DNA of 64,000 nt from Bacteroidales bacterium (GCA_028282785.1 JANQHE010000070.1:1-64000), one strand, 5' to 3'. Counted from the stretch's first letter, positions 17,698 through 27,426 are shown. Program-made: numbers and translations. Notes: a model not told the origin generated them from the letters alone.

Positions 17698-19212
17698 ATG
17701 TTGAAGAAGTTTTTATTGTTAATACTGTTAGTATCACCGTATGGGCTTTTTGCTGAAAAAGTCATAATTAATGGTAATGCACCTGACTATAAAGGCGTGA
17801 GTATAACTTTCCTGACTTTTTCTGATCAAATTACCTATACAGAGAAGGAACTTTGTAAAACAAAAGTTGATGATAATGGTAATTTTACTTGTTCATTTGA
17901 AACAAATGAAACGATCTATATTTTTACTCATTTAGGAGTTTACGAAGCTTTTTTATTTGTTGAACCTGGAAAAACTTACGATCTGATATTACCTGAAATA
18001 AAGGAAAAAACTTTAGCTGAAAAACTAAATCCATATTTTAAACCAACCCTTTATCATTTAGGCTTAAATGATATTGATGAAAATGAATTGAATTATCAAT
18101 TAGCATATTTTGATGAAATTTATTCTCTAATGGGAAGTAAAGACTTATTTTCTATTTACGATAAAATAAGACAGGTTCAGGATGACAGTAAATTTAATGA
18201 TGTAGATACAATATATTCGACAGAATCATATAGGAAGATTGTAAATAATAGTACAAGTTTTATATCTAAGAACTTAAAAAAGATTGATGTAACAACTGAA
18301 ATTCAGAAAGTAGATTCATTATTTTTAAATGTTGATAATAAGTTTTTTAATGATTTCAAACAATACAAGTTTGCACAATATAAGAGTGTTTCAGCCAATC
18401 AAAAGATGAAAAGTATTTCAAATACTTATTATTTAAATAATGAAATTTTATATCAGAATCCGGCATATATGGAATTATTTAATCAGGTTTATGATGAATA
18501 TTTCTTGTATTTCGGAAGAACAGAAAGTGGAAAACAGATATTTAATGATATTGGAAAACTTAAGAGTATAAGTTCCTTAAAAAAAACATTGGGAAATGAT
18601 TCTATTCTGTCGAACGATACTTTGAAAGAGTTAGTAATTCTTAAATGCTTACATGATGAATTTTATAATGATAAATTCTCACGTTCGGCTATGCTTACCG
18701 TATTGGATTCTTTGTCAATGCAGACAACGGTTGATGAGCATAAACACATAGCTAAGAACATAAAAGACAAGGTAACGAAATTAATGTTAGGTTATGAACC
18801 TCCAACATTTGAGCTTCACGATAAAGATAGTAATTTGGTAAGTTTAGATTCATATAAAGGTAAATATGTTTATCTTGGATTTTGCACAACAACCAGTTAT
18901 GCTTGTATTAAGGAGTTTGCAATGCTTGAGAACTTATATAAAAATCATAAAGATCATTTTGAAATAATCATCATTTCAATGGATGAAAGTTTACCGCAAA
19001 TGAAGCGCTTTATTGAAATGAAGAATTATTCAGTTAAGTTTTTATACTATGGAAATCAACCGGATGTATTTAAAGATTATGATATTCGTGCATTCCCAAC
19101 ATATTATTTTATTGATAAGGAAGGTAAATTAGCAATTACTCCGGCACCTTCACCTGACCAAAATTCGGAATTTGCAATTTTTAAAATAATGAGGGCGAAC
19201 GGTGATATTTAA
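17698..19212 (+). CDS. Exported thioredoxin-fold protein (TlpA-like) with altered active site
   Basis: A 504-residue exported protein: a signal peptide (MLKKFLLLILLVSPYGLFA), a long helical middle region of about 330 residues, and a C-terminal TlpA/AhpC-type thioredoxin domain (PPTFELHDKDSNLVSLDSYKGKYVYLGF, then a cis-proline region RAFPTYYFIDKEG). Where an active TlpA has CxxC, the sequence is S400-Y-A-C403: the attacking cysteine is replaced by serine. Another cysteine sits seven residues before C403 in FCTTTSYAC. It is therefore probably not an ordinary disulfide reductase. Its place behind coaD is likely only transcriptional convenience. Confidence 0.7.
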   Translation: MLKKFLLLILLVSPYGLFAEKVIINGNAPDYKGVSITFLTFSDQITYTEKELCKTKVDDNGNFTCSFETNETIYIFTHLGVYEAFLFVEPGKTYDLILPEIKEKTLAEKLNPYFKPTLYHLGLNDIDENELNYQLAYFDEIYSLMGSKDLFSIYDKIRQVQDDSKFNDVDTIYSTESYRKIVNNSTSFISKNLKKIDVTTEIQKVDSLFLNVDNKFFNDFKQYKFAQYKSVSANQKMKSISNTYYLNNEILYQNPAYMELFNQVYDEYFLYFGRTESGKQIFNDIGKLKSISSLKKTLGNDSILSNDTLKELVILKCLHDEFYNDKFSRSAMLTVLDSLSMQTTVDEHKHIAKNIKDKVTKLMLGYEPPTFELHDKDSNLVSLDSYKGKYVYLGFCTTTSYACIKEFAMLENLYKNHKDHFEIIIISMDESLPQMKRFIEMKNYSVKFLYYGNQPDVFKDYDIRAFPTYYFIDKEGKLAITPAPSPDQNSEFAIFKIMRANGDI

Positions 19213-19442
19213 AACCCTTTCGTTCAGAGACTAAGGGATCTTTTAAATAATAAAGAACCAATAATCAATATCGAAGTATGAGTTTTTTAACATTTAGTAT
19301 TTGATGTTTTGTTAACAGCTTAGAGGTTAACAAACATTTATCTTGATTAGTATAAGGCATTCCTGTCTTAATTCTAATTTCACAATTTATTCCTTCTTTT
19401 TTAGAAAATAATTTAATAACTTCAGACAGCAAATGTTTAAGA

Positions 19443-21524
19443 ATGAATACCTTATCAAATAAATTATTTAAGAGAATATGCCTAAGCTTTTTTTTAGCCA
19501 CAATATTAATTGTTATTATTTTAATAATTACGGATAAATATCGCATATCCGTATTAAATAAAGAAAATTCACATCCAAATCGTATTTATTATTATCATGA
19601 TCTCGATAAAGACGGAAATAGCGAAAAACTGAATTTTCAGAAAAATAACGTAGGAAGAATTGGCTTATTAGTTTATGAAAATAACAAAATTATTAATCAT
19701 TGGAACTTTGAAGGTGAGTGGGGACAGATTGACCATCCTTTTATAGCTGATTTGAATATAGATGGAAAAGATGAAATATTTATATTCTCTCAAATTAACG
19801 ATTCTCTCTATTTACATTGTGTTGACCCCATAAATAATAGAGTAGTATTTCGTAATAAAGCAATAACAAAAGTTTATAAAGCACATGGAATATATGATTA
19901 CGGTATATATAAAGGTGTTTTATATGATATGGATTCTGATGGTATAAAAGAAATATATTTCTCAATTAGCACGGGATATTCTACCAAGCCACGTAACCTA
20001 TTTGTTTATAACTATAAAAAGGATACTGTTATTGTATCTCCTGAAAGTTGTGCTCCTTTATTTTCTCCCATTGCTTATGATTTTGATTATGATGACATCC
20101 CCGAATTTTTATGTTCAACACATGCTGTTGCGAACTGTAGCCTCAATATCGAATATTCCGACCACTATAGTTGGTTAATGGTTTTTAGACCGGACTTAAA
20201 TTTTAAATTCGAGCCAATTCCATTTAATGCTTATCCATCATTAACTAAATTTGGAACTCTTAAATTAAATAAAGATTTAATATTTGTATTTCATCTATAT
20301 AGGGGAACAGAAGATTATTCCAGCTTTATGGCTTTATTTAACTGTGATGGTTTTATGCTTAAATCAAAAGATATAAATATTAATCCAGAAATACAGCAAT
20401 TCGAACTTATAAATGAAACTGATGATAAAAGTTATATTTACTTGATTGCTGATATTGGAAAAGTTTTTAAGATTGATACTATGTTAAATTTTAAAAAATA
20501 TATAAATGTACCTAAATTGACCGGGCTAGATGTATATTATAAATTGGATATCGATAATGATGCAAGCAATGAATATATCTTCAGAGGGCAATACAAGAAT
20601 CAATTTGTAATTACAAGACATAATTTTAAACATGCTATTACCGTATCATTAGATAGAAATTTTAACGCCCCCTATTTTTCTTTGAAAGAGGCAACTGATT
20701 TTCAAACACAGCTTGTTGTAGATACTGAAGAATATACCTATTATTTTAACTATGGTAAATCAATAGTATACAAGTACTGGCATCTGATGATTGCTTTGAA
20801 TACTGTAATTATTTACCTGGTTTTTTATGTAGCAGCTAAAATTGGAGATTACAGGAAGTTAAAGCTTAAAGAAACACAAAAAAAGATCTCAGAACTTCAA
20901 TTAAAATCATTCCAAAATCATATAGATCCTCATTTTACTTTTAATATTATCGAATCATTTGGTAATTTAATTAATGAGAAAAACCCGGAAAAAGCAAGTT
21001 TTCTTTTTAACAATTATACCAGGATGCTTAAATCAGCTCTTATAAATTCTGATAATGCATTTATTTCATTAGAAGATGAATTGGATTTTGTTAGAAATTA
21101 CCTAAATCTCGAGGTTTACAGGAATAATTATAAATTTGATTATAAAATTAACATACAAAAGGGCCTTGATGAAAGTATTATAATTCCAAAAATGTTAATA
21201 CACATTTTTGTGGAAAATGCTGTAAAGCATGGAGTCAGGCACCTTACGGAAGGTGGTTTAGTTAAAATAAAAATATATGAAGAAGGCAGTGATTATAGAA
21301 TATTTATTAAAGACAACGGAATAGGAAGGGAGAAAGCGAAAGAACTTGCCTGGTTTTCAACTGGAAGGGGATTAAAAATTATTGATGAAATTCTCGGACT
21401 TTATAACAGGTTGTACCGGGTTAATATAGGTTATGAAACCATAGACCTGGAAAGTAAAGAAAAAGCTTCAGGGACATTGGTAAAAATTAAAATTCCAACA
21501 AAGCAACTTTACCATGCAAAATGA
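19443..21524 (+). CDS. Sensor histidine kinase with FG-GAP/VCBS-like extracytoplasmic domain
   Basis: A 693-residue membrane kinase: TM1 at about 12-30, then a periplasmic region with repeated calcium-site-like DxDxDG motifs (DLDKDG at 53-58, DLNIDGKDE, DMDSDGIKE, DFDYDD, DIDNDA) typical of FG-GAP/VCBS beta-propellers. TM2 follows near residue 445, then a LytS/YpdA-type His kinase domain with the phospho-acceptor region HIDPHFTFNII (H497), and a C-terminal ATPase domain (VENAVKHGV, IKDNGIGREKA, STGRGLKII). It senses an unknown external signal and should phosphorylate the response regulator whose start overlaps its end by 11 bases. Confidence 0.85.
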   Translation: MNTLSNKLFKRICLSFFLATILIVIILIITDKYRISVLNKENSHPNRIYYYHDLDKDGNSEKLNFQKNNVGRIGLLVYENNKIINHWNFEGEWGQIDHPFIADLNIDGKDEIFIFSQINDSLYLHCVDPINNRVVFRNKAITKVYKAHGIYDYGIYKGVLYDMDSDGIKEIYFSISTGYSTKPRNLFVYNYKKDTVIVSPESCAPLFSPIAYDFDYDDIPEFLCSTHAVANCSLNIEYSDHYSWLMVFRPDLNFKFEPIPFNAYPSLTKFGTLKLNKDLIFVFHLYRGTEDYSSFMALFNCDGFMLKSKDININPEIQQFELINETDDKSYIYLIADIGKVFKIDTMLNFKKYINVPKLTGLDVYYKLDIDNDASNEYIFRGQYKNQFVITRHNFKHAITVSLDRNFNAPYFSLKEATDFQTQLVVDTEEYTYYFNYGKSIVYKYWHLMIALNTVIIYLVFYVAAKIGDYRKLKLKETQKKISELQLKSFQNHIDPHFTFNIIESFGNLINEKNPEKASFLFNNYTRMLKSALINSDNAFISLEDELDFVRNYLNLEVYRNNYKFDYKINIQKGLDESIIIPKMLIHIFVENAVKHGVRHLTEGGLVKIKIYEEGSDYRIFIKDNGIGREKAKELAWFSTGRGLKIIDEILGLYNRLYRVNIGYETIDLESKEKASGTLVKIKIPTKQLYHAK

Positions 21525-22095
21525 AAATATAAAATGCATAATTATAGATGATGAGCTTGACATCCGTGAAAGGCTCGAAAGTTTATTAAATAAAATTGAT
21601 GGAATAGAAATCTTGAGCAAAGAAGGGATTCCCGAAGAAGCAGTTGAAAAAGTAATTGAACTAAAACCGGACATTGTCTTTTTAGATATTGAAATGCCCC
21701 GGATGAATGGACTTGATATGGTAAGTAAAATCAGGAAAAGATACTTTTACCCAACTTTTATTTTCGTTACGGCATACAACCAATATGCAATAAAAGCAAT
21801 AAAAAAAGAAGCTTTTGATTTTTTGCTTAAGCCTGTCGATATCGAAGAGCTTTCCCAAACCATTGAGCGGTATAAAGAAAAAAGGAGTAAAAACATACAA
21901 AGTATAAATAATCCAAGGTTTGATTGTCTATCTGGAAGAGAAAAAGAAGTGCTCGAATTGTTATTTCGGAGGCTTACAAGCAATGAAATTGCTAAAACCC
22001 TTTTTATAAGCAAAACCACAGTCGATACTCACCGAAGAAATATTCTGGAAAAAACAGGTGTAAAATCTACCCTGGAACTTTTATCATTAAAGTAA
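21514..22095 (+). CDS. Response regulator, receiver plus LuxR-type HTH
   Basis: A 193-residue regulator. The receiver domain (1-120) has the acidic pair D12/D13, phospho-acceptor D58 in FLDIEMP, T86 and K106 (LLKPVD). The C-terminal LuxR/NarL helix-turn-helix spans about 132-193 (LSGREKEVLELL, TSNEIAKTLFISKTTVDTHRRNI). The receiver is of the type usually joined to LytTR outputs in LytS systems, so the LuxR output is a domain swap. It overlaps the kinase gene by 11 bases and forms a two-component operon with it. Targets are unknown. Confidence 0.88.
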   Translation: MQNENIKCIIIDDELDIRERLESLLNKIDGIEILSKEGIPEEAVEKVIELKPDIVFLDIEMPRMNGLDMVSKIRKRYFYPTFIFVTAYNQYAIKAIKKEAFDFLLKPVDIEELSQTIERYKEKRSKNIQSINNPRFDCLSGREKEVLELLFRRLTSNEIAKTLFISKTTVDTHRRNILEKTGVKSTLELLSLK

Positions 22096-22112
22096 TCGTA
22101 AAACTTATTTTT

Positions 22113-22147
22113 CAGTCTCAGTGTGTCTTCAAGACACGCCGAGACTG
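22113..22147 (+). terminator. Interrupted hairpin after the two-component operon
   Basis: CAGTCTC (22113-22119) pairs with GAGACTG (22141-22147), and the inner arms GTGTCTT and AAGACAC pair around a single C. A T-rich tract follows after about 8 bases. It lies 18 bases after the regulator stop, so it is probably the operon terminator, though the perfect palindromic form also resembles a dispersed palindromic repeat. Confidence 0.5.
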
Positions 22148-22301
22148 CTTTCATGTTATTTTTTATTGCGCCTTTTTTTATTACTACTACCATACCTGTT
22201 GTTTTTTTGTAAGTTAATAGTTTTTAATGATTTGGGATCGCATTGCGCCAATACATGTATATGCATAAATCTATAGCCTCGTTAACTATAATAGGCTTTA
22301 A

Positions 22302-23648
22302 TTACTTTATTGAATTAAAAAACCATTCTAAATACTTATCTGTTTTATGTATCAGGTAAAATGGTAAATTTAAAAGGTAAAAATGTTTTCCTTGCCGGGT
22401 TTGGGATTTATCAATTTTTAGCTTGCCCGAATACACTCGTACACCATAATTATGGCCGGCCCTGTCTATAAATTCATGCAACGAGCGTAGTTTGCCCGTT
22501 GCTCCGGATTTTACTTCAACAGGTATTATTTTATTATTGTACTGGTAAACGAAATCCACCTCAGCACCTGAATATTTCTCGCGCGTCCAGAAATGAACAT
22601 CGCGTGTTATTGAACTTAATAATGCTCTTAGTTCCTGCCCGGTAATATGCTCGGCAATTTTTCCTTCATAAACATCGCTCAATATTTTCGAACCGAAAAC
22701 TTCTTTTTGTAAACCGGCACTGAAATTTACCAGGCCCGTATCGAGCAATTGTAACTTAGGAGACTTTCTCATATTCGGTTGAAGGGGAATTTTTGTTGAT
22801 GTAACCGGAAAAATTAATTTTAGTAACAGGGCTTTTTCTAATGTAAGAAAAACTTCTTTAATTTCTCTCGACCTGTAATTAGAATTTCCAAATCCTTCGT
22901 ATTTGATCCTGTTACCTGCTTCACGAAAAGAATGCTCAATTGTATGCCTTAAGGTATTGGCATGTACACGGCTTTTAGCATACTTTTCCACATCATCTTT
23001 ATAAGAAGTGATTAGCGAATCATAAACAGGGGTTAGTGTATTAATATCTTTATTTTCAACATAGTTTTTTATAATCCCCGGCATACCACCAATTAAAGTG
23101 TAAAGCCTGAAAAGCCGTAATAATTTATCATGGCTAAAATCAGGTACAGGAATTTTATTAAGTATATGAAGGCTTTGTTCCTCCCCCAAAGCATTTAGAA
23201 ATTCGGTAAAAGAAAATGGCCTCACCGGCATATATTCCACTCTACCTACAGGGAAACTAACATGGTCTCCGATAAGAGTTTCGAGCAGCGAACCGGCAGC
23301 AATAACATATAAATGTTTTACATTTTCGTAAAAGTACCTTAACCAGCTGACAGCTTTAGGGGAATTTTGTATTTCGTCTATAAAAAGTAAAGTTTTTCCT
23401 GCGTTTTTTGTTTTATTTTTTAGGAAAAAAATGGCATCTGTTAATTCATGAATATCACTGCTTTTCTCAAATAGTTGTTTATCATTATCCAATTCAAGGT
23501 TCATGTAAATATACTGGTCAAAGTTTTTCGAGAAAATTTCAACCAGTGTGGTTTTTCCTACTTGTCTTGCTCCTCTTAAAACCAGGGGTTTTCTATCTTT
23601 CCCGGCTGCCCATTTTTCTAATTTTTCTATAGCTAACCTGCTAAACAT
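22302..23648 (-). CDS. AAA_14 / DUF4143 ATPase
   Basis: A 448-residue solitary ATPase: Walker A GARQVGKT at 26-33, Walker B LLFIDEIQ, and a C-terminal DUF4143 region containing a PD-(D/E)XK-like signature (AEVDFVYQY then IIPVEVKSG). This family is widespread in multiple copies in Bacteroidota and Archaea; its biological role is not established, though mobile or defence-like roles have been suspected. It has no partner gene. Three 33-bp direct repeats lie 20-120 bases upstream of its start. Length is typical and it looks intact. Confidence 0.82.
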   Translation of the reverse strand: MFSRLAIEKLEKWAAGKDRKPLVLRGARQVGKTTLVEIFSKNFDQYIYMNLELDNDKQLFEKSSDIHELTDAIFFLKNKTKNAGKTLLFIDEIQNSPKAVSWLRYFYENVKHLYVIAAGSLLETLIGDHVSFPVGRVEYMPVRPFSFTEFLNALGEEQSLHILNKIPVPDFSHDKLLRLFRLYTLIGGMPGIIKNYVENKDINTLTPVYDSLITSYKDDVEKYAKSRVHANTLRHTIEHSFREAGNRIKYEGFGNSNYRSREIKEVFLTLEKALLLKLIFPVTSTKIPLQPNMRKSPKLQLLDTGLVNFSAGLQKEVFGSKILSDVYEGKIAEHITGQELRALLSSITRDVHFWTREKYSGAEVDFVYQYNNKIIPVEVKSGATGKLRSLHEFIDRAGHNYGVRVYSGKLKIDKSQTRQGKHFYLLNLPFYLIHKTDKYLEWFFNSIK

Positions 23649-23670
23649 GTAAATGTAGATTTTTAGTTTT

Positions 23671-23769
23671 GTATAATATCATGGGTAAAAATAAGAATAA
23701 AATGTATAATAACAAGGGTAATGTCTTTGGAAAAATGTATAAAAACCTGGGTAAAATATATACTTACAA
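23671..23769. repeat. Three tandem 33-bp iterons upstream of the DUF4143 ATPase
   Basis: Copies start at 23671, 23704 and 23737, exactly 33 bases apart. Each begins with the conserved block GTATAA-N-A-N-C-N-N-GGGTAA; the remaining 13-15 bases vary. The array ends 22 bases from the ATPase start on the opposite strand, which fits an operator or autoregulatory site. Confidence 0.75.
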
Positions 23770-24040
23770 ATTTTTACGGGCAAATGAGAAAAACCTAACC
23801 TGTTTTGTGTGCGACGTGAACAGAATTTTAGTTAAACAATTTTAGCTTCATAAATCATCATTCGTTGATCGGTGTTCGTTATTTTAAGAACTAATTTGAG
23901 AAAACTGATTGCAGGTGCAACCTGGCTAGTTCATATCCCTTTAAGCAAAGCCTGACGGCGTTTTTTAAACCTGTCAGCGCTTAAACCGGATAAGTACAGG
24001 CAGATCTTTAAGGCCAGAGTTTTTGTTTACAGGTAACACC

Positions 24041-24097
24041 CGATAAAATACTCACTCGTAAGTATTCTGAAATCATTGTTTGTGAGTATTGTTATCG
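24041..24097. repeat. 15-bp inverted repeat with one bulge
   Basis: CGATAAAATACTCAC (24041-24055) and GTGAGTATTGTTATCG (24082-24097) are complementary except for one unpaired base, with a 26-base loop. It lies about 65 bases upstream of a truncated gene. Its function is unknown; it could be an operator or a mobile-element end. Confidence 0.45.
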
Positions 24098-24159
24098 GTA
24101 TCCAACTTGGTTATCTTGGAGCCTAGACATTTTAATTTATTAACCCTAAAAGTTGTATC

Positions 24160-24426
24160 ATGAAAAAAGTTACCCTTCTTTTTATTTTAATGTTCACTAT
24201 ATGCATTGTAAATGGACAGGAAATCCCTCAAAAAATCTCTTACCAGGGTAAATTACTGGAAAATGGAGAGCCTGTAACAGGAACAAAAAGTATAACCTTT
24301 ACAATTGGTAGCTGGCATGAAACTCAAGAAGTAACTGTAACTAATGACATCTATTCTGTCCAGTCAAGCAAGATTATAGCAATTTTGAAGAAGCGTTTTG
24401 CTAGGATTTTTTTATTTCATAAATAA
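24160..24426 (+). pseudogene. Truncated exported protein
   Basis: An 88-residue frame with a signal peptide (MKKVTLLFILMFTICIVNGQ) and a start typical of long Bacteroidota surface proteins (IPQKISYQGKLLENGEPVTGTKSITFTI, split here: IPQKISYQGKLLENG and EPVTGTKSITFTI). After about residue 68 the sequence turns into unrelated, basic residues (KIIAILKKRFARIFLFHK) and stops. Full members of this type are several hundred residues long, so I read it as the 5' remnant of a gene whose body was lost. It precedes the PKD-repeat gene by 45 bases. Confidence 0.6.
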
Positions 24427-24471
24427 AATGTTTAACAGCTTTTTAACTATTGCGAACTAAAATTGAATATA

Positions 24472-27426
24472 ATGAGAAATTTTAATATGAACAGAAGTTT
24501 ATTTATTATTTTTTTTATTGTGTTTTTGATTTCTTTTAATGGTTTTGGACAAACAACCGTTACTTGTCCAGTTTCTGCTGATTGTATGATTTTTGAATAT
24601 TCAGCAAATTCTAATCATAATACAAGTTCATTGTGGATTGGGTTTGATTCTGATTATGAGCAGAGATCATTAATACAATTTGATTTAAGCTCAATTCCAA
24701 GCGGTGCTATTATTCAGGATGCAGAAATGAAATTGACATATGCAACTACACAAGAAAATATTAGTTTTAACATTTATAGGCTTACAAGTTCATGGAGTGA
24801 AAATACTATAACTTGGAACTCTACTTATAGTTATTACTCTACATCTTATGGTTCTCAAACTGCTTGGCATTTTAATCCAGAAGTATATGTACCACTTGAT
24901 GCTGTTGTAACAGACTGGATTGAAAATGGTTATGATAATTATGGAGTCCTTTTAAAGTGGAAACTGGGTTCAGGAAATTGTAATTTCGAATCAAAAGAAT
25001 CTGCATCAACATCAGGAGAAGAACCATCACTAGAGGTTACATATACTATATCCCCACCAGACATAACAGTACAAAATCCTAGCGTAACACCGACAACAGT
25101 ATGTCCCGGTGGTACAATAAATGTAAGTTGCGATCATTATTGTTCTGGTGGTTCTGATGAAACTCCAAATGTTGGCTATTATTTATCAACAAATACTACA
25201 TGTAGTACTTCTAATACTTATCTTGGCGATGATGGATCTTCTATATGTGGTTCTGATCTATACGATGGAGAAAGTGAATCTGTGATTATACCTCCAGAAA
25301 CTAGTCCTGGAACATATTATATTTGTTTCATAGGAGATTATTTAGATGAAGTTAGTGAAAGTGATGAAAGTAATAATTGTGAATATATTCAAATAACAGT
25401 TAATTCACCTCCACCAACTGTTCAATTTTCAGCATCAAGTACATATATTGAAGAAGGAGATTCTATAGATTTCAGTGATCAAAGTACTAATAATCCTACA
25501 AATTGGTCATGGACATTTTCAGGAGGCAATCCAAGTTCTTCAACATCACAAAATCCAAATAATATATGTTATACCACAGCAGGATCATATGAAGTTTCTT
25601 TAACTGCAACAAATTCTTGTGGTTCAAATACAGAAACAAAGACATCATATATTAATGTTAATCAGACATCACAACTACCAGTAGCTGATTTTACAGTTAC
25701 ATCAACCAATATCTATGAAGGAGATTCTATAGATTTTATTGATCAAAGTACTAATAATCCTACAAATTGGTCATGGACATTTTCAGGAGGCAATCCAAGT
25801 TCTTCAACATTACAAAATCCAAGCAATATTTGTTACAGTACAGAAGGAATTTATCAAGTTTCCTTAACAGTAACAAATTCAGAAGGTTCAGATACTGAAA
25901 CGAAAACTTCCTATATTACAGTTATTAAAGAACCTCTGCCTCCTGTAGCTGATTTTACTGTTTCGTCAACAAGTATCTGTGAAAGTAATTGCGTTAATTT
26001 TACCGACCTGACTGCGAATAGTCCTACAAATTGGTCATGGACATTTTCAGGGGGCAATCCAAATTCTTCAACATCACAAAACCCAAGTAATATATGTTAT
26101 AGTTTAGCAGGAACATATCAAGTTTCTTTAATCGTGACAAATTCAGAAGGCTCAGATACGTTAACAAGAACTTCTTATATTACAGTAGGCTCCCCACCTA
26201 TAGTTACAATAAGCGGTGAAAATAAAGTTTGTCCAATGACTAGTGAAATATATACGGCGAGCAATAATAATGATTGTTCATATCAATGGTCTGTTGAAGG
26301 GGGGAGTATCAGTTCTGGACAAAACACAAGTCAAATTAATGTTAAATGGGGCGATATTCCTCCTTTAACCATATCTCTAATAGAAACTATAAATTCGACT
26401 GGCTGTTCAAATAATGCTGATTACTCAGTAACGTTTAATCCATTACCCGAAATAAATATTATTGGAGATACTTCAGTTTGTCCGAATGATTATAAAATAT
26501 ATAATACAGACTATAACAATGATCATTCATACCAATGGATAGCAGAGGGAGGTAGTATTATCACAGGGCAGAATACAAATGAAATAAATGTTGCATGGGC
26601 TGATAGTTCTGAAGGGAGTGTTTATTTACAGGGAATAGTTGATTCAACGGGTTGTATATCAGATACCACCGTACAAATTACAATTAATCCGCTTCCTGTT
26701 ATTCAAAGTATTTTTGGCGAAAGTACGGCATGTACAAATACTTCTCTTACTTACGGGGTTGCAGACATTGAAAATAGTTTCCTTTGGCAAGCAAGTGGCG
26801 GTGAAATAGGAAACGATACTATAAATATGGTTAATATTTTATGGGAACAGGCAGGTGAGCAAGAAGTTCGCCTTACAGAAACAAATAGTTTTGGTTGTGC
26901 TGTAGAGTCTATCCTTTCTGTTAATGTTGCTGATGGTGAACTGTTAGATAACCCGGAAATTAAGTTAAAATTTGGCGCTCTGTTAATCGGGACAAATCTT
27001 TTGGATGCTTTTGCTTCATATCAATGGTATAATGAGGAAGGAGCAATTTCAGGCGCTACGGGGCAATTTTATGAACTACCATTGCCTTTAAGTGGTGAGT
27101 ATTACCTTATTGCCACAGACAATAACAACTGTAAGGCAGAATCAAACCACCTGGTATTTGATGGCTCTGAATCTTATAGTAGTATATTAGCTTATCCGAA
27201 CCCTGTAAGCGAAGAATTATCTATTCTGTTCCCGGAACGGGATAATGGAAGCCTTAATATCCAGTTGTTTAATAATACCGGACAGGCAGTTATCATTAAT
27301 AGTATAAAAAATGGGAATTACCTTGAAAAAATAAATACTGCAGATCTGATGGAGGGTATGTATTTCCTAATTATAGAAAGTAAAGGAGAGGTTATTTATA
27401 GCGAAAAGATTATTGTTCAGCATTGA
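24472..27426 (+). CDS. Secreted PKD-repeat protein with T9SS sorting domain
   Basis: A 984-residue cell-surface protein. Order: signal peptide, a DNRLRE-type beta domain (about 25-185; RSLIQFDLSSIPSGAIIQDA), a CARDB-like domain (about 200-315), three PKD domains (about 317-575, each 88 residues, PTNWSWTFSGGNP core), further PKD/Ig-like modules (about 580-880), and a C-terminal type A sorting domain (YPNPVSEELSI ... GMYFLIIESKGEVIYSEKI) that sends it through the type IX secretion system. ATG 24472 is preferred to the in-frame TTG at 24463 because it gives a clean signal peptide. It is probably an adhesin or matrix protein; no catalytic domain was seen. Confidence 0.85.
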   Translation: MRNFNMNRSLFIIFFIVFLISFNGFGQTTVTCPVSADCMIFEYSANSNHNTSSLWIGFDSDYEQRSLIQFDLSSIPSGAIIQDAEMKLTYATTQENISFNIYRLTSSWSENTITWNSTYSYYSTSYGSQTAWHFNPEVYVPLDAVVTDWIENGYDNYGVLLKWKLGSGNCNFESKESASTSGEEPSLEVTYTISPPDITVQNPSVTPTTVCPGGTINVSCDHYCSGGSDETPNVGYYLSTNTTCSTSNTYLGDDGSSICGSDLYDGESESVIIPPETSPGTYYICFIGDYLDEVSESDESNNCEYIQITVNSPPPTVQFSASSTYIEEGDSIDFSDQSTNNPTNWSWTFSGGNPSSSTSQNPNNICYTTAGSYEVSLTATNSCGSNTETKTSYINVNQTSQLPVADFTVTSTNIYEGDSIDFIDQSTNNPTNWSWTFSGGNPSSSTLQNPSNICYSTEGIYQVSLTVTNSEGSDTETKTSYITVIKEPLPPVADFTVSSTSICESNCVNFTDLTANSPTNWSWTFSGGNPNSSTSQNPSNICYSLAGTYQVSLIVTNSEGSDTLTRTSYITVGSPPIVTISGENKVCPMTSEIYTASNNNDCSYQWSVEGGSISSGQNTSQINVKWGDIPPLTISLIETINSTGCSNNADYSVTFNPLPEINIIGDTSVCPNDYKIYNTDYNNDHSYQWIAEGGSIITGQNTNEINVAWADSSEGSVYLQGIVDSTGCISDTTVQITINPLPVIQSIFGESTACTNTSLTYGVADIENSFLWQASGGEIGNDTINMVNILWEQAGEQEVRLTETNSFGCAVESILSVNVADGELLDNPEIKLKFGALLIGTNLLDAFASYQWYNEEGAISGATGQFYELPLPLSGEYYLIATDNNNCKAESNHLVFDGSESYSSILAYPNPVSEELSILFPERDNGSLNIQLFNNTGQAVIINSIKNGNYLEKINTADLMEGMYFLIIESKGEVIYSEKIIVQH

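Larger units (their letters stand above)
23649..24159. other. 511-base non-coding stretch with iterons and an inverted repeat
   Basis: I see no gene here. It holds three 33-bp repeats (23671-23769), a partly palindromic segment near 23960-23996 (GCCTGACGGC and CCTGTCAGCGC around TTTTTTAAA), and a 15-bp inverted repeat at 24041-24097. It separates a minus-strand ATPase from a truncated plus-strand gene and looks like an accessory border. Confidence 0.6.

Noticed and set aside
19265..19546. 93-codon minus-strand frame before the kinase gene
   Set aside because: Overlaps the kinase start on the opposite strand and has no recognisable domain.
23671..23769. Possible CRISPR array
   Set aside because: Only three units, spacers of 13-15 bases, no cas genes; read as iterons instead.
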